Shown here in pieces: positions 16,641-25,704 of a DNA stretch of 64,000 nucleotides (position 1 is its first letter; the number at the start of each line of letters is the position of its first letter). This stretch comes from a bacterium (GTDB lineage: Bacteria > Bacillota > Sulfobacillia > UBA995). The notes under the pieces were generated by a model. The model was not told the DNA's origin and ran no database searches. It saw nothing but the letters and a program-made list of their open reading frames with translations. A program made the position numbers and the translations under genes. The stretch is from contig JAVHLP010000002.1 of NCBI GenBank assembly GCA_031082145.1, forward strand, positions 157,214-221,213. The letters run 5' to 3'.

Positions 16641-17075
16641 GTGGAAGGAACGCGGCTGGCCGAACTCGGGGTGATCTGCCGCCGGCATGGCGTCGACCTG
16701 GTGTACCTCTTTGGGTCGCAGGCCAGGCCCGGGCACCTGTTCCTTCTCGGCGAGAAGGTAGTAGCTGAGGATTCCCTGGCTGACCTGGACGTGGGTGTGG
16801 TCGGCAGCCGGCCCTTGCCCCCTCCCGCCGGGCGCGCCACGTTCTACGCGCTGCTCCACAATGACCTGGCCGGCCTTTTCGCGCCCTTCAAGCTGGATCT
16901 AGTGCTGCTCGAGGAGAACCACTCCGTGTTCCAGCTCGAAGCGATCAAGGGCATCTGCGTCTACCAGGCCGGAGAGGACGAACGCAGCGCCTACGAAACC
17001 GGCATCCTGCGGCGGGCAGCCGACTTCCGGCCGTTTCTCGACCGGTACCTCCAGGAGAGACTGGAGGAGGTCTGA
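16641..17075 (+). CDS. mntA: MNT-type nucleotidyltransferase antitoxin (MntA-like)
   Basis: A 144-aa minimal nucleotidyltransferase, the antitoxin half of a HEPN/MNT pair. The active-site GS is in YLFGSQARPG and the metal-binding DxD in SLADLDVGVV, with a later DLVLLEE strand supplying the third acidic residue. In characterised MntA proteins the motif is GSx10DxD and the enzyme AMP-ylates a Tyr near the HEPN active site. Here the GS-to-DxD spacing is 21 residues, an expanded loop. The GTG start coincides with the predicted transcription start. It is followed one base later by the HEPN gene. Confidence 0.85.
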   Translation: MEGTRLAELGVICRRHGVDLVYLFGSQARPGHLFLLGEKVVAEDSLADLDVGVVGSRPLPPPAGRATFYALLHNDLAGLFAPFKLDLVLLEENHSVFQLEAIKGICVYQAGEDERSAYETGILRRAADFRPFLDRYLQERLEEV

Positions 17076-17076
17076 G

Positions 17077-17502
17077 GTGATCAACCGCCGGCTGGTCCAG
17101 GAACGGCTGGACTTGATCCTGGACTATGCAGGGAAACTGGAGCTGTGGGCCAGGACTCCGGAGGCCGAGTTCACGGCCGACTGGGTGAAGGTGACTTCGG
17201 CCGAGAGTTGCCTGCGGAAGTGCTTGGAGGCCATCATGGATGTGGGCCGCCACGTCCTGGCGAAGACTGGTTCCGCTTTCATGGCCGAGGAGTACCGGGG
17301 CATCGGCAAGGGATTGGCCCGCCAGGCGGTTGTTGACCAGGCTCTGGGCGACAAGCTGGTTCTCATGGCCGGCTACCGCAACCGGCTGGTGCACCTCTAC
17401 GGCGAGGTTACGGCAGAGGAGCTTCACGCCATCCTGACCTCCAACCTGGCCGACTTACGTGAGTTCGTTCGGCAGATCGCGGCCTTTCTGGACGCGAACT
17501 AG
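17077..17502 (+). CDS. hepT: HEPN-domain toxin (HepT, DUF86 family)
   Basis: A 141-aa helical HEPN protein of the DUF86 type. It contains RNRLVHLY near residue 108-115, an exact Rx4HxY motif, the catalytic RNase signature of HepT toxins; the Tyr is the known target of AMP-ylation by MntA. GTG 17077 follows GAGGTCTGAG at the end of the antitoxin gene, with one base between stop and start. The antitoxin-first order and tight spacing are standard for this type of toxin-antitoxin module. Likely target: tRNA or mRNA, by analogy. Confidence 0.88.
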   Translation: MINRRLVQERLDLILDYAGKLELWARTPEAEFTADWVKVTSAESCLRKCLEAIMDVGRHVLAKTGSAFMAEEYRGIGKGLARQAVVDQALGDKLVLMAGYRNRLVHLYGEVTAEELHAILTSNLADLREFVRQIAAFLDAN

Positions 17503-17582
17503 GGTCTCTGCCGTCTCCCGCCGTCCAGTTTGGCTCTCACACCCCGCTTTATTGAGGAGGAGGATCATCGACACGGAGCGAA

Positions 17583-17602
17583 TTATGCTTTTGTGAGCAT
17601 AA
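17583..17602. promoter_or_regulatory. Dyad operator candidate before the molybdenum-cofactor operon
   Basis: TTATGCT-TTTGTG-AGCATAA is a perfect 7-bp inverted repeat with 6-base spacing, an A/T-rich island in G+C-rich DNA, 15 bases before the first gene of the operon. Its geometry resembles dimeric-regulator sites such as ModE- or CRP/FNR-type boxes, but the half-site does not exactly match either. No regulator for it is encoded next to it. Confidence 0.5.
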
Positions 17603-17616
17603 CGGGGGTGTCCTCC

Positions 17617-17808
17617 TTGCCCGACAAGACCTCGCCCGAGCGGCGGGTGGAGGAAGCGGTGCGGGACGCGGCGGCCGGGGGCCGGCTCAGTTGCGCCCGC
17701 GGGCTGGCCTTGGCCCGGCGCCTGAGAGTGGAGCCGGTGGTCATCGGCCAGACTGCCGACCGGCTGGGGATTAAGATCGAAGGCTGCCAGTTGGGCTGCT
17801 TTCGCTGA
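17617..17808 (+). CDS. Small conserved protein with C-terminal CQxGCF motif
   Basis: About 63 aa from TTG 17617 (GGGGGTG lies about nine bases upstream; GTG 17608 and GTG 17593 are in-frame alternatives). The central part, LSCARGLALARRL followed by VIGQTADRLGIKI, reads like a small helix-turn-helix. The protein ends EGCQLGCFR, with a CxxxC pair. From memory, similar small proteins ending in CQLGCF occur beside molybdopterin and formate-dehydrogenase genes in clostridia; their function is not known to me. It is 13 bases upstream of moeA, so a cofactor-linked or metal-responsive role is inferred. Confidence 0.68.
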   Translation: MPDKTSPERRVEEAVRDAAAGGRLSCARGLALARRLRVEPVVIGQTADRLGIKIEGCQLGCFR

Positions 17809-17821
17809 GGGGAGCGGTGGC

Positions 17822-19060
17822 ATGGGTTTTTTCGCGGTGGTGAGCCCGCCGGCCGCTCTTGAGCGGTTGCGGGACGCCTTGGCGGCCCGGGAGGCCGGAC
17901 GCGAGGAAGTGCCGCTGGCCGGGGCCCGGGGACGGGTTGCCGCGGCGGACACCCTGGCCCGGTCCGACGTGCCCGGGTTTGCCCGTTCCATCGTCGACGG
18001 TTATGCCGTTCGGGCCCAGGACACCTTCGGCGCCGGACCCGAACAGCCGGCCTACTTCGAGTTGGCCGGTGAGGTGAGCATGGGCCGGGCGGCCGGGGTG
18101 GAAGTCTCGGCCGGCCAGGCAGTGACCATCGCCACCGGCGGCATGCTGCCGGCGGGTGCGGACGCCGTGGTAATGCTGGAGCACACCTCCGAGTTGGGTG
18201 GTGGGACGGTAGAAGTCCTGCGGGCCGTCGGCCCGGGTGAGAACGTGATGGCCGCCGATGAGGATCTTGGGGCGGGGCAGGTTGTCGTACCATCCGGGCG
18301 TCGCCTGGCGCCGGCCGACCTGGGAGCGCTGGCCGCCGCCGGGGTGACCAGGGTGGAAGTCTTCGTCCCGCCGCGAGTGGCCCTGTTCTCCACGGGCGAT
18401 GAACTGGTCCGGCCGGAAGCGACTCCCCGGCCGGGTCAGGTTCGCGACGTGAACGCGGTCACCCTGGCGGCAGCCCTCGAACGGGACGGCGCCCGGGTGT
18501 CTGCTCCCGCGATAGTGGCCGATCGGGAGGAGGAACTAGGGCAGGCCATTGCCGGCGCCTGCCGGGAGGTCGACCTGGTGCTTCTGTCGGGAGGGAGTTC
18601 GGTAGGCCGGGCTGACCTGGTGGCCCGGGTGCTGGACGGTTTGGGTCCTCCCGGTGTGCTCGCTCACGGCCTCGGCATTCGTCCCGGCAAGCCCACCGTG
18701 GTCGCCGCATGTGGCCAGGTTGCGGTGCTGGGGCTGCCCGGTCATCCGGTATCGGCCCTGATCGTCTACGAGGTCCTGGTGCGGCCCCTGCTGCGCTGGC
18801 TGGCAGGCGAGGAGGGTCGCCTCTGGGAGCCGGCCGTAAGCGCCCGGCTGGACCGCAACGTCCCCGTCAAGGGTGGCTCCGAGGAGTACCTCCGGGTAGT
18901 GCTCAGCCCGGGCGAAGACGGCCTCTGGGCGGCGCCGGTGCTGGGGAAGTCGGGCGCCGTCAGCACCCTGGCGCGGGCCGACGGGCTGGTCCGCGTGCCC
19001 GCCTCCCGGCGCGGCCTGCACCGGGGCGATGCGGTCGAGGTCAAGCTGCTCCGGTGGTAG
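17822..19060 (+). CDS. moeA: Molybdopterin molybdotransferase MoeA
   Basis: Cytoplasmic enzyme (412 aa) that inserts molybdate into adenylated molybdopterin, the last step of Moco synthesis. The three MoeA domains are evident: SIVDGYAVRAQD near residue 58 and ATGGMLPAGADAVVMLEH near 103-120 in domain I/II, STGDEL and a MoCF_biosynth fold with LSGGSSVG near 255 in domain III, and LGLPGHPVSALI. ATG 17822 follows GAGGGGAG. It is followed by a second moeA fused to a binding domain; organisms with two MoeA copies sometimes use them for Mo and W separately, which is an inference here. Confidence 0.94.
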   Translation: MGFFAVVSPPAALERLRDALAAREAGREEVPLAGARGRVAAADTLARSDVPGFARSIVDGYAVRAQDTFGAGPEQPAYFELAGEVSMGRAAGVEVSAGQAVTIATGGMLPAGADAVVMLEHTSELGGGTVEVLRAVGPGENVMAADEDLGAGQVVVPSGRRLAPADLGALAAAGVTRVEVFVPPRVALFSTGDELVRPEATPRPGQVRDVNAVTLAAALERDGARVSAPAIVADREEELGQAIAGACREVDLVLLSGGSSVGRADLVARVLDGLGPPGVLAHGLGIRPGKPTVVAACGQVAVLGLPGHPVSALIVYEVLVRPLLRWLAGEEGRLWEPAVSARLDRNVPVKGGSEEYLRVVLSPGEDGLWAAPVLGKSGAVSTLARADGLVRVPASRRGLHRGDAVEVKLLRW

Positions 19061-19076
19061 CGAGAGGAGATACCCG

Positions 19077-21038
19077 GTGAGAGTATTCCTCGACAACGTC
19101 CAGTTGCCGGCAGCCCTGGAGACGATGCGGCAGGCCTTGGCGGCAGAGGGCTTGGACCGCCCCCTGGGACGGGAACTGGTACCGGTGCAGGAAGCCCACC
19201 GGCGGGTGCTGGCCGAGCCGGTGCACGGGCGGCTCTCCTCCCCCGCTTACCACGCCGCGGCCATGGACGGCTACGCCGTCCGGGCGGCCGACACCGCCGG
19301 AGCTTCGGAGGTCTCGCCGGTCCGGCTTATCCCCGGCGAGGCCGTCGTGCCGGTGGACACCGGAGCGCCACTGCCTCCGGGTTGTGACGCCGTGATCATG
19401 CTGGAGGAGGCAGTGCCCGATGGAGAAGCCATCTCCATCATGGCCGCCGTACCCCGGTGGCAGCACGTACGCACGGTGGGCGAGGACGCCGTGGCCGGGG
19501 AGCTGCTCTTCGCGCCCGGCCACCGCTTGCGCCCCCAGGACCTGGGGGTTCTGATCGCCACCGGCGTGACCGCGGTCCCCGTCTGGCGGCGACCCCGGGT
19601 TGCCGTCATCCCCAGCGGGAGTGAGCTGGTCTCCCTGGCCGAGTTGGGTCAGGGGACTCTTCAACCCGGCCAGATCATCGAGTCCAACTCTCACGTCTTG
19701 AAAGGACTGATCGGGGACTGGGGCGGGGAGCCGCTGGGCTACCGACCGGTGGCCGACGACCGCGACGCTCTGGCCGGCGCCATAAGCCGGGCCGTAGGTG
19801 ACGGCGCCGACCTGGTGGTTGTCAACGCCGGTTCGTCTGCCGGTTCCCGTGACCTGACCCCCCGAGTGGCCCGCGAGCTAGGGGAGGTGCTGATCCACGG
19901 CGTTGCCATCCGGCCCGGCAAGCCGGTGTTGTTCGCCTTGCTCCGAGCCAACGGCCGGGTCGTTCCCATGCTGGGCATACCCGGTTACCCGGTGTCCGCC
20001 TGGCTCACCTTCACCCTCTTCGGGCGCCCCCATGTCCTCGCCTGGCAGGGGCTGACTCCCGCGCGCGAGGATACCGAGATCGCCACCCTGACTCGCCGGT
20101 TGCCCGGCACCCCCGGCTTCACCGAGTTCGTGCGAGTGCGGTTGGGGCGAGTGGCCGGCAGGACGGTGGCCGTGCCCCTCTCGCGGGGAGCCGGTGTCCT
20201 GACCTCGCTGACCCGGGCGGAGGGCCTCCTGGTGCTTGAACCCACGGTGGAGGGGATGGACGCCGGCGCCCGGACACCGGTACAGCTCCTGGTGGAGCGC
20301 GACCAGCTCGACGGGACCGTCCTGGTGACCGGCAGCCACGATCTGGCCCTGGATCTACTGGCGAGCCACCTGCGAGCCGCCCACCCCGCCTTCACCCTGG
20401 CTTCCTCCAGCGTGGGCAGCCTGGCCGGTTTGGCCGCCCTGCGCCGGGGGGAGGCCCACCTGGCTGGAGTTCACCTGCTGGACCCCGCCACCGGGGACTA
20501 CAACGCCCCTTACGTCAGGCGTTACGGACCTGATGGCCGGGTGTTACTGGTCACTCTCGTCCTGCGCCGGCAGGGCCTCCTGGTGGCGCCGGGCAACCCG
20601 CTGGGGATCACCGGCCTGGCCGACCTGCGGCGGCCCGGCGTCAGGTACGTTAACCGCCAGCGGGGGGCCGGCACCCGGGTGCTACTGGACCAGGAGATCG
20701 GGCGTCTTGGCATTGGGGCGGGGGAGATCGACGGCTACGGGCGGGAGGAGTACAGCCACCTGGCGGTGGCGGCGGCCGTGGCGGGCGGGGTGGCCGATTG
20801 CGGCATGGGCATACTGGCCGCCGCCCGGGCCCTGGGACTGGGCTTCGTGGAAGTGGCCATCGAGCGGTATGAACTGGCCGTTCCCGAGGTGAACCTGGAC
20901 CACCCGGGCGTTCGGCTTGTCCTGGAGATCCTGGCCACGGAAGCGTTTGCCGAGGCCGTGCGGGCCCTGGGTGGCTATGACCTGGAGCAGACCGGAAGCA
21001 AGCGGTGGGTGGAGGGTGGGGATGGTAGTGGCCGCTGA
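19077..21038 (+). CDS. MoeA fused to a periplasmic-binding-like (PBP) domain
   Basis: A 653-aa fusion. Residues 1-410 are a complete MoeA (MDGYAVRAAD, DTGAPLPPGCDAVIMLEE, IPSGSEL, NAGSSAGSRD, LGIPGYPVSA). From about 430 onward lies a substrate-binding-protein-like domain (GSHDLALDLLASHL, VGSLAGLAALRRGEAHLAGVHLLDP, YVNRQRGAGTRVLLD, GVADCGMG) of the ModA/TupA-like PBP type, lacking a signal peptide and so cytoplasmic. Such MoeA-PBP proteins are known in clostridia and archaea; the extra domain probably senses or hands over oxyanion or cofactor. GTG 19077 has AGAGGAGA seven bases upstream and is preferred over the earlier in-frame codon. Confidence 0.9.
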   Translation: MRVFLDNVQLPAALETMRQALAAEGLDRPLGRELVPVQEAHRRVLAEPVHGRLSSPAYHAAAMDGYAVRAADTAGASEVSPVRLIPGEAVVPVDTGAPLPPGCDAVIMLEEAVPDGEAISIMAAVPRWQHVRTVGEDAVAGELLFAPGHRLRPQDLGVLIATGVTAVPVWRRPRVAVIPSGSELVSLAELGQGTLQPGQIIESNSHVLKGLIGDWGGEPLGYRPVADDRDALAGAISRAVGDGADLVVVNAGSSAGSRDLTPRVARELGEVLIHGVAIRPGKPVLFALLRANGRVVPMLGIPGYPVSAWLTFTLFGRPHVLAWQGLTPAREDTEIATLTRRLPGTPGFTEFVRVRLGRVAGRTVAVPLSRGAGVLTSLTRAEGLLVLEPTVEGMDAGARTPVQLLVERDQLDGTVLVTGSHDLALDLLASHLRAAHPAFTLASSSVGSLAGLAALRRGEAHLAGVHLLDPATGDYNAPYVRRYGPDGRVLLVTLVLRRQGLLVAPGNPLGITGLADLRRPGVRYVNRQRGAGTRVLLDQEIGRLGIGAGEIDGYGREEYSHLAVAAAVAGGVADCGMGILAAARALGLGFVEVAIERYELAVPEVNLDHPGVRLVLEILATEAFAEAVRALGGYDLEQTGSKRWVEGGDGSGR

Positions 21039-22047
21039 CCGTATGATCAACTACCTCCGGATTTCGATCACCGACCGCTGCAACCTGCGCTGCCTCTACT
21101 GCATGGCCGAGGAAGGGGTACCGGTCCAGGACCACCGGCAGATCTTGACCTACGAGGAGATCCTGACCGTCGCCCGGACCGCCGTGGGCCTGGGGGTTGA
21201 CCGCTTCCGGGTGACCGGTGGCGAGCCGCTGGTCCGCAAGGGAGTGGTCGACTTCGTGGGCCGGTTGGCCGCCCTGGAGGGAGTCCGGGAGGTAGCCCTG
21301 ACGACCAACGGGTTGTTGCTTCCGGCGCTGGCCGGGCCACTGCGGGCGGCCGGTCTGGCCCGCCTCAACGTGAGCCTGGACTCGCTCCGTCCCCGGACCT
21401 ACCGCCGGGTGACCCGAGGGGGCAGCTTGGAGGCAGCCCTAAGGGGGCTGGCGACGGCCCTGGCGGAGGGCTTCTCTCCCGTCAAGGTGAACGTGGTGCT
21501 GCTGGGCGGTCTGAATGGCGGCGAGGTGGAGACTTTCGCCGCCCTGGCCGGCGCCTACCCGTTGGTGGTGCGGTTCATTGAGCTCATGCCCCTGGGCGAG
21601 AGCCACCGCTGGCCCCGTTACCGCTTCCTGCCGGGGCCGGCGGTGATGGCCCGCCTGGCCCAAGGAGGCCGCCTGGAACCCGTCGCGGGGATCCCCGGCA
21701 ACGGCCCCGCCGCCTACTACCGGTGGTCTCCCCACCGGCCGGCCGAACCGCCGCGGCTACCGGGGGTTGAAGCCACGGGGAACGGTGTGGCCACGCTGGG
21801 GATGATCTCCCCGCTGAGCCGGCCCTTCTGCTCCGGCTGCAACCGACTGCGGTTGACCGCCGACGGCAAGCTGCATGCCTGCCTGGCCACCGAGGCCGGG
21901 GTGGACCTCAGGCGTGCCCTGCGCGAGGGCGCCGGTGAGCGCGACCTGGGTGAACTGATCCGCCAGGCCGCGGCCATGAAGCCCGAGATCCACAGCTTGG
22001 GCTCTGGTTGTGGCCGGCGGCGGAGGATGTCGGAACTGGGAGGCTAG
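21022..22047 (+). CDS. moaA: GTP 3',8-cyclase MoaA
   Basis: Radical-SAM enzyme (341 aa) catalysing the first step of molybdopterin synthesis from GTP. The SAM cluster motif CNLRCLYC is near residue 19-26, GGEPLVRKG follows, and the C-terminal second cluster is supplied by the cysteines in FCSGCNRLRLT and HACLA. The protein ends ELGG, the conserved GG tail needed by MoaA. ATG 21022 follows GGAGGG and overlaps the end of the fusion gene by 17 bases. The reading frame is open further upstream but that part is out-of-frame moeA-PBP sequence. Confidence 0.95.
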   Translation: MVVAADRMINYLRISITDRCNLRCLYCMAEEGVPVQDHRQILTYEEILTVARTAVGLGVDRFRVTGGEPLVRKGVVDFVGRLAALEGVREVALTTNGLLLPALAGPLRAAGLARLNVSLDSLRPRTYRRVTRGGSLEAALRGLATALAEGFSPVKVNVVLLGGLNGGEVETFAALAGAYPLVVRFIELMPLGESHRWPRYRFLPGPAVMARLAQGGRLEPVAGIPGNGPAAYYRWSPHRPAEPPRLPGVEATGNGVATLGMISPLSRPFCSGCNRLRLTADGKLHACLATEAGVDLRRALREGAGERDLGELIRQAAAMKPEIHSLGSGCGRRRRMSELGG

Positions 22048-22050
22048 GCC

Positions 22051-22950
22051 GTGACCGAACTGACGCATCTGGACGACCGGGGGAGGGCCCGCATGGTCGA
22101 TGTGGGCGACAAGGAGTCCACCCGCCGGGAGGTGGCGGCCCGGGCTCGGGTGAGGATGCCGGCGGAGGCGTTTCAGGCGCTGACCGGCGGCGGACTGGCC
22201 AAGGGAGACGCGCTGGGCGTCGCCCAGGTAGCCGGCATCCTGGCGGCCAAACGGACGCCCGAGCTGATCCCGCTGTGCCATCCGATCCCCCTGGACGCGG
22301 TGGAGGTTAGCCTGGAGCCGGAGCCGGTGTCCCGCACCGTCAGCATCGAGGCCACCGTCCGCAGTACCGGGAAGACCGGGGCCGAGATGGAGGCCCTGAC
22401 CGCCGCCGCGGTGGCCGGTCTGGCCCTGTACGACATGGTGAAAGCACTGGGGCCAGGTACCGTGCTGCAGGATGTCCGCCTGGTGGCCAAGAGCGGCGGC
22501 AAGAGCGGGGCCTTCCGGAGGGGCCGGGTGGTGGCCGTCTGCACCTCGCCGGGCCGGGGTGAACGCAAGCACCCCCGCTCTGAGGGGGTGCTCCGGGCGG
22601 GCCACGGGTTGGAGGGGGACGGCCACGGGGGCGATCCCAGCCGCCAGGTCAGCCTGTTGGCCCGGGAGAGCATCCAGAAGATGCGGGACAAGGGTCTTGA
22701 GGTGGGTCCGGGAGACTTCGCCGAGAACCTGACCACCGAGGGCATCGACCTCGTCGGCCTGGCAGTCGGGGACCGCCTTGAACTTGAACACGGGGCTTTG
22801 CTGGAGATAACCCAGATCGGCAAGGAATGCCACGAGCGCTGTGCGATCTACTACCAGGCAGGGGACTGCGTCATGCCCCGGGAGGGAGTATTCGCCCGGG
22901 TACTGCGGGGAGGCGCAGTCCGCCCGGGTGACCAGTTGCGAAAGGGGTGA
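22051..22950 (+). CDS. moaC: MoaC-MOSC fusion protein
   Basis: A 299-aa fusion. Residues 1-155 are cyclic pyranopterin monophosphate synthase MoaC (MVDVGDKESTRREA-like start, ELIPLCHPIPL, and GKTGAEMEALTAA with the catalytic Lys region KSGGKSG). Residues 160-299 are a MOSC domain (GLEGDGHGG, SLLARESI, GDFAENLTTEGIDL, KECHERC), a module that binds sulfur or pyranopterin species. Both orders of MoaC/MOSC association are known in anaerobes. GTG 22051 starts three bases after moaA. It couples the second step of pterin synthesis to a putative sulfur-handling domain in one polypeptide. Confidence 0.93.
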   Translation: MTELTHLDDRGRARMVDVGDKESTRREVAARARVRMPAEAFQALTGGGLAKGDALGVAQVAGILAAKRTPELIPLCHPIPLDAVEVSLEPEPVSRTVSIEATVRSTGKTGAEMEALTAAAVAGLALYDMVKALGPGTVLQDVRLVAKSGGKSGAFRRGRVVAVCTSPGRGERKHPRSEGVLRAGHGLEGDGHGGDPSRQVSLLARESIQKMRDKGLEVGPGDFAENLTTEGIDLVGLAVGDRLELEHGALLEITQIGKECHERCAIYYQAGDCVMPREGVFARVLRGGAVRPGDQLRKG

Positions 22951-22955
22951 CCAGT

Positions 22956-23450
22956 GTGAAGGTCAAACTCGGGGTGCTGACCGCCAGTGATCGGTCGGCC
23001 GCCGGCGACCGGCCGGATCTGACCGCCGGGGTGATCCGCGAGCTGGTGCAGGCGGCGGGCTGGGAGGTCACCGACTACCGGATAGTGCCCGACGATCGCC
23101 GGAGGATCGCCGCCGCCCTCCGGCACATGGCCGACTCGGGCCTGTCGCTGGTGCTGACCACGGGGGGGACCGGCCTGGGCCCCCGCGATGTTACCCCCGA
23201 GGCCACGGCCGACGTCATCGAGCGGCCCGTTCCCGGCCTCGGCGAGCTCATGCGCGAGGCCGGGCGTCGCTCGACGCCCCGGGCGGCCCTCTCCCGCGCG
23301 CTGGCCGGGATCCGGGGCCGTACCCTGATCGTGAACCTCCCAGGAAGCCCCCGCGGGGCCCGGGAAAGCCTTGAGTCCCTTCTGGAGGTGCTCCCCCACG
23401 CCCTGGAAGTGCTGGCGGGGGAAGTGACCGATTGCGGCCACCCCGCATAG
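22956..23450 (+). CDS. mog: Molybdopterin adenylyltransferase (MogA/MoaB family)
   Basis: A 164-aa MoCF-fold protein that adenylates molybdopterin before metal insertion. Diagnostic segments are LTASDR at the N terminus, LTTGGTGLGPRDVTPEAT around residue 70-88 and NLPGSPRGARESLE around 132-145. Two GTG starts are possible: 22947, overlapping the moaC stop, and 22956, which is eight bases from AAAGGGG and is preferred. It is the last gene of the Moco operon, followed by a tandem-hairpin terminator. With moeA, moaA and moaC the window holds most of the pathway; moaD/moaE are not seen here. Confidence 0.93.
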   Translation: MKVKLGVLTASDRSAAGDRPDLTAGVIRELVQAAGWEVTDYRIVPDDRRRIAAALRHMADSGLSLVLTTGGTGLGPRDVTPEATADVIERPVPGLGELMREAGRRSTPRAALSRALAGIRGRTLIVNLPGSPRGARESLESLLEVLPHALEVLAGEVTDCGHPA

Positions 23451-23495
23451 CCTGACCGGGCCCTGGGTCAGGCTAGCCAGCGGTGGCTCCTTTTT
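23449..23495 (+). terminator. Terminator of the Moco operon (two hairpins and T-run)
   Basis: AGCCTGACC (23449-23457) pairs with GGTCAGGCT (23466-23474), directly followed by AGCCA (23475-23479) pairing with TGGCT (23484-23488). The sequence CCTTTTT ends at 23495. The first arm begins inside the mog stop codon. This is the clearest intrinsic terminator in the left half of the window. Confidence 0.8.
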
Positions 23496-23506
23496 CCGGT
23501 CAGGGG

Positions 23507-23536
23507 TTGACTTGGTGAGGGGCGCCCCCTTATTAT
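23507..23536 (+). promoter_or_regulatory. Sigma-A promoter of groESL
   Basis: TTGACT (23507-23512) and TATTAT (23531-23536) are separated by 18 bases. The expected start point near 23543 falls inside the CIRCE element, so HrcA bound there would block initiation. Confidence 0.8.
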
Positions 23537-23540
23537 GAGA

Positions 23541-23567
23541 TTAGCACTCGCCCCGGGGGAGTGCTAA
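23541..23567. promoter_or_regulatory. CIRCE element (HrcA operator)
   Basis: TTAGCACTC (23541-23549), nine bases, GAGTGCTAA (23559-23567): an exact CIRCE inverted repeat, the binding site of the heat-shock repressor HrcA. It lies 33 bases before groES and overlaps the predicted transcription start. hrcA itself is not in this window. Confidence 0.97.
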
Positions 23568-23599
23568 CAGATTACCAGCACTACAGGAGGCGGTAAGCA

Positions 23600-23893
23600 G
23601 TGGAGGTCAAGCTCAAGCCCCTCGAAGATCGGGTGATCGTGAAGGCCCTTGAAGAGGAGGAGAAGACCAAGGGCGGTATCGTCCTGCCGGACACGGCCAA
23701 GGAGAAGCCCCAGCGGGGCAAGGTGATTGCCGCGGGCCCGGGCCGCTATGATGATGAGGGCAGGCGTGTTCCCCTCGAGCTCAAGCCGGGGGACACCGTG
23801 ATCTACTCCAAGTACGCCGGCACCGAGGTCAAGATCGAGGGCCAGGAGTACCTGATCCTCCGGGAGAGCGACGTGCTGGCGATCATACCGTGA
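23600..23893 (+). CDS. groES: Co-chaperonin GroES
   Basis: The 97-aa lid of the GroEL chamber. The N terminus [10 protein letters not shown] is typical. The mobile loop, [18 protein letters not shown] at residues 20-38, carries the GIVLP GroEL-binding tripeptide region, and [21 protein letters not shown] follows. GTG 23600 is preceded by AGGAGG. It is the first gene of the CIRCE-controlled groESL operon and is followed after 47 bases by groEL. No anomalies. Confidence 0.97.
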   Translation: MEVKLKPLEDRVIVKALEEEEKTKGGIVLPDTAKEKPQRGKVIAAGPGRYDDEGRRVPLELKPGDTVIYSKYAGTEVKIEGQEYLILRESDVLAIIP

Positions 23894-23940
23894 GCCGCGT
23901 CCGCACCGGTCCCCCAGCTTTTCCGAGAGGAGGTTTCTAG

Positions 23941-25551
<1,611 letters not shown>

Positions 25552-25564
25552 TGCGGGGCCTGAA

Positions 25565-25600
25565 GCGGGGCGGGAGGGATTGCGGTCTCTCCCGCCCCGC
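25565..25600 (+). terminator. Hairpin after groEL
   Basis: GCGGGGCGGGAG (25565-25576) pairs perfectly with CTCCCGCCCCGC (25589-25600), a 12-bp G+C stem with a 12-base loop, starting 14 bases after the groEL stop. No T-run follows, so it may work with Rho or act in mRNA 3'-end protection. Confidence 0.6.
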
Positions 25601-25704
25601 CACGCGGGACAAGACTCCCCGACCGCGAATGACCGCGGGGGAATCTCGGGGACGGCCGGAGAGGGACCGCCGAGCAGTCCTTCCCGTTTCCCTGGGAGGC
25701 GCCG

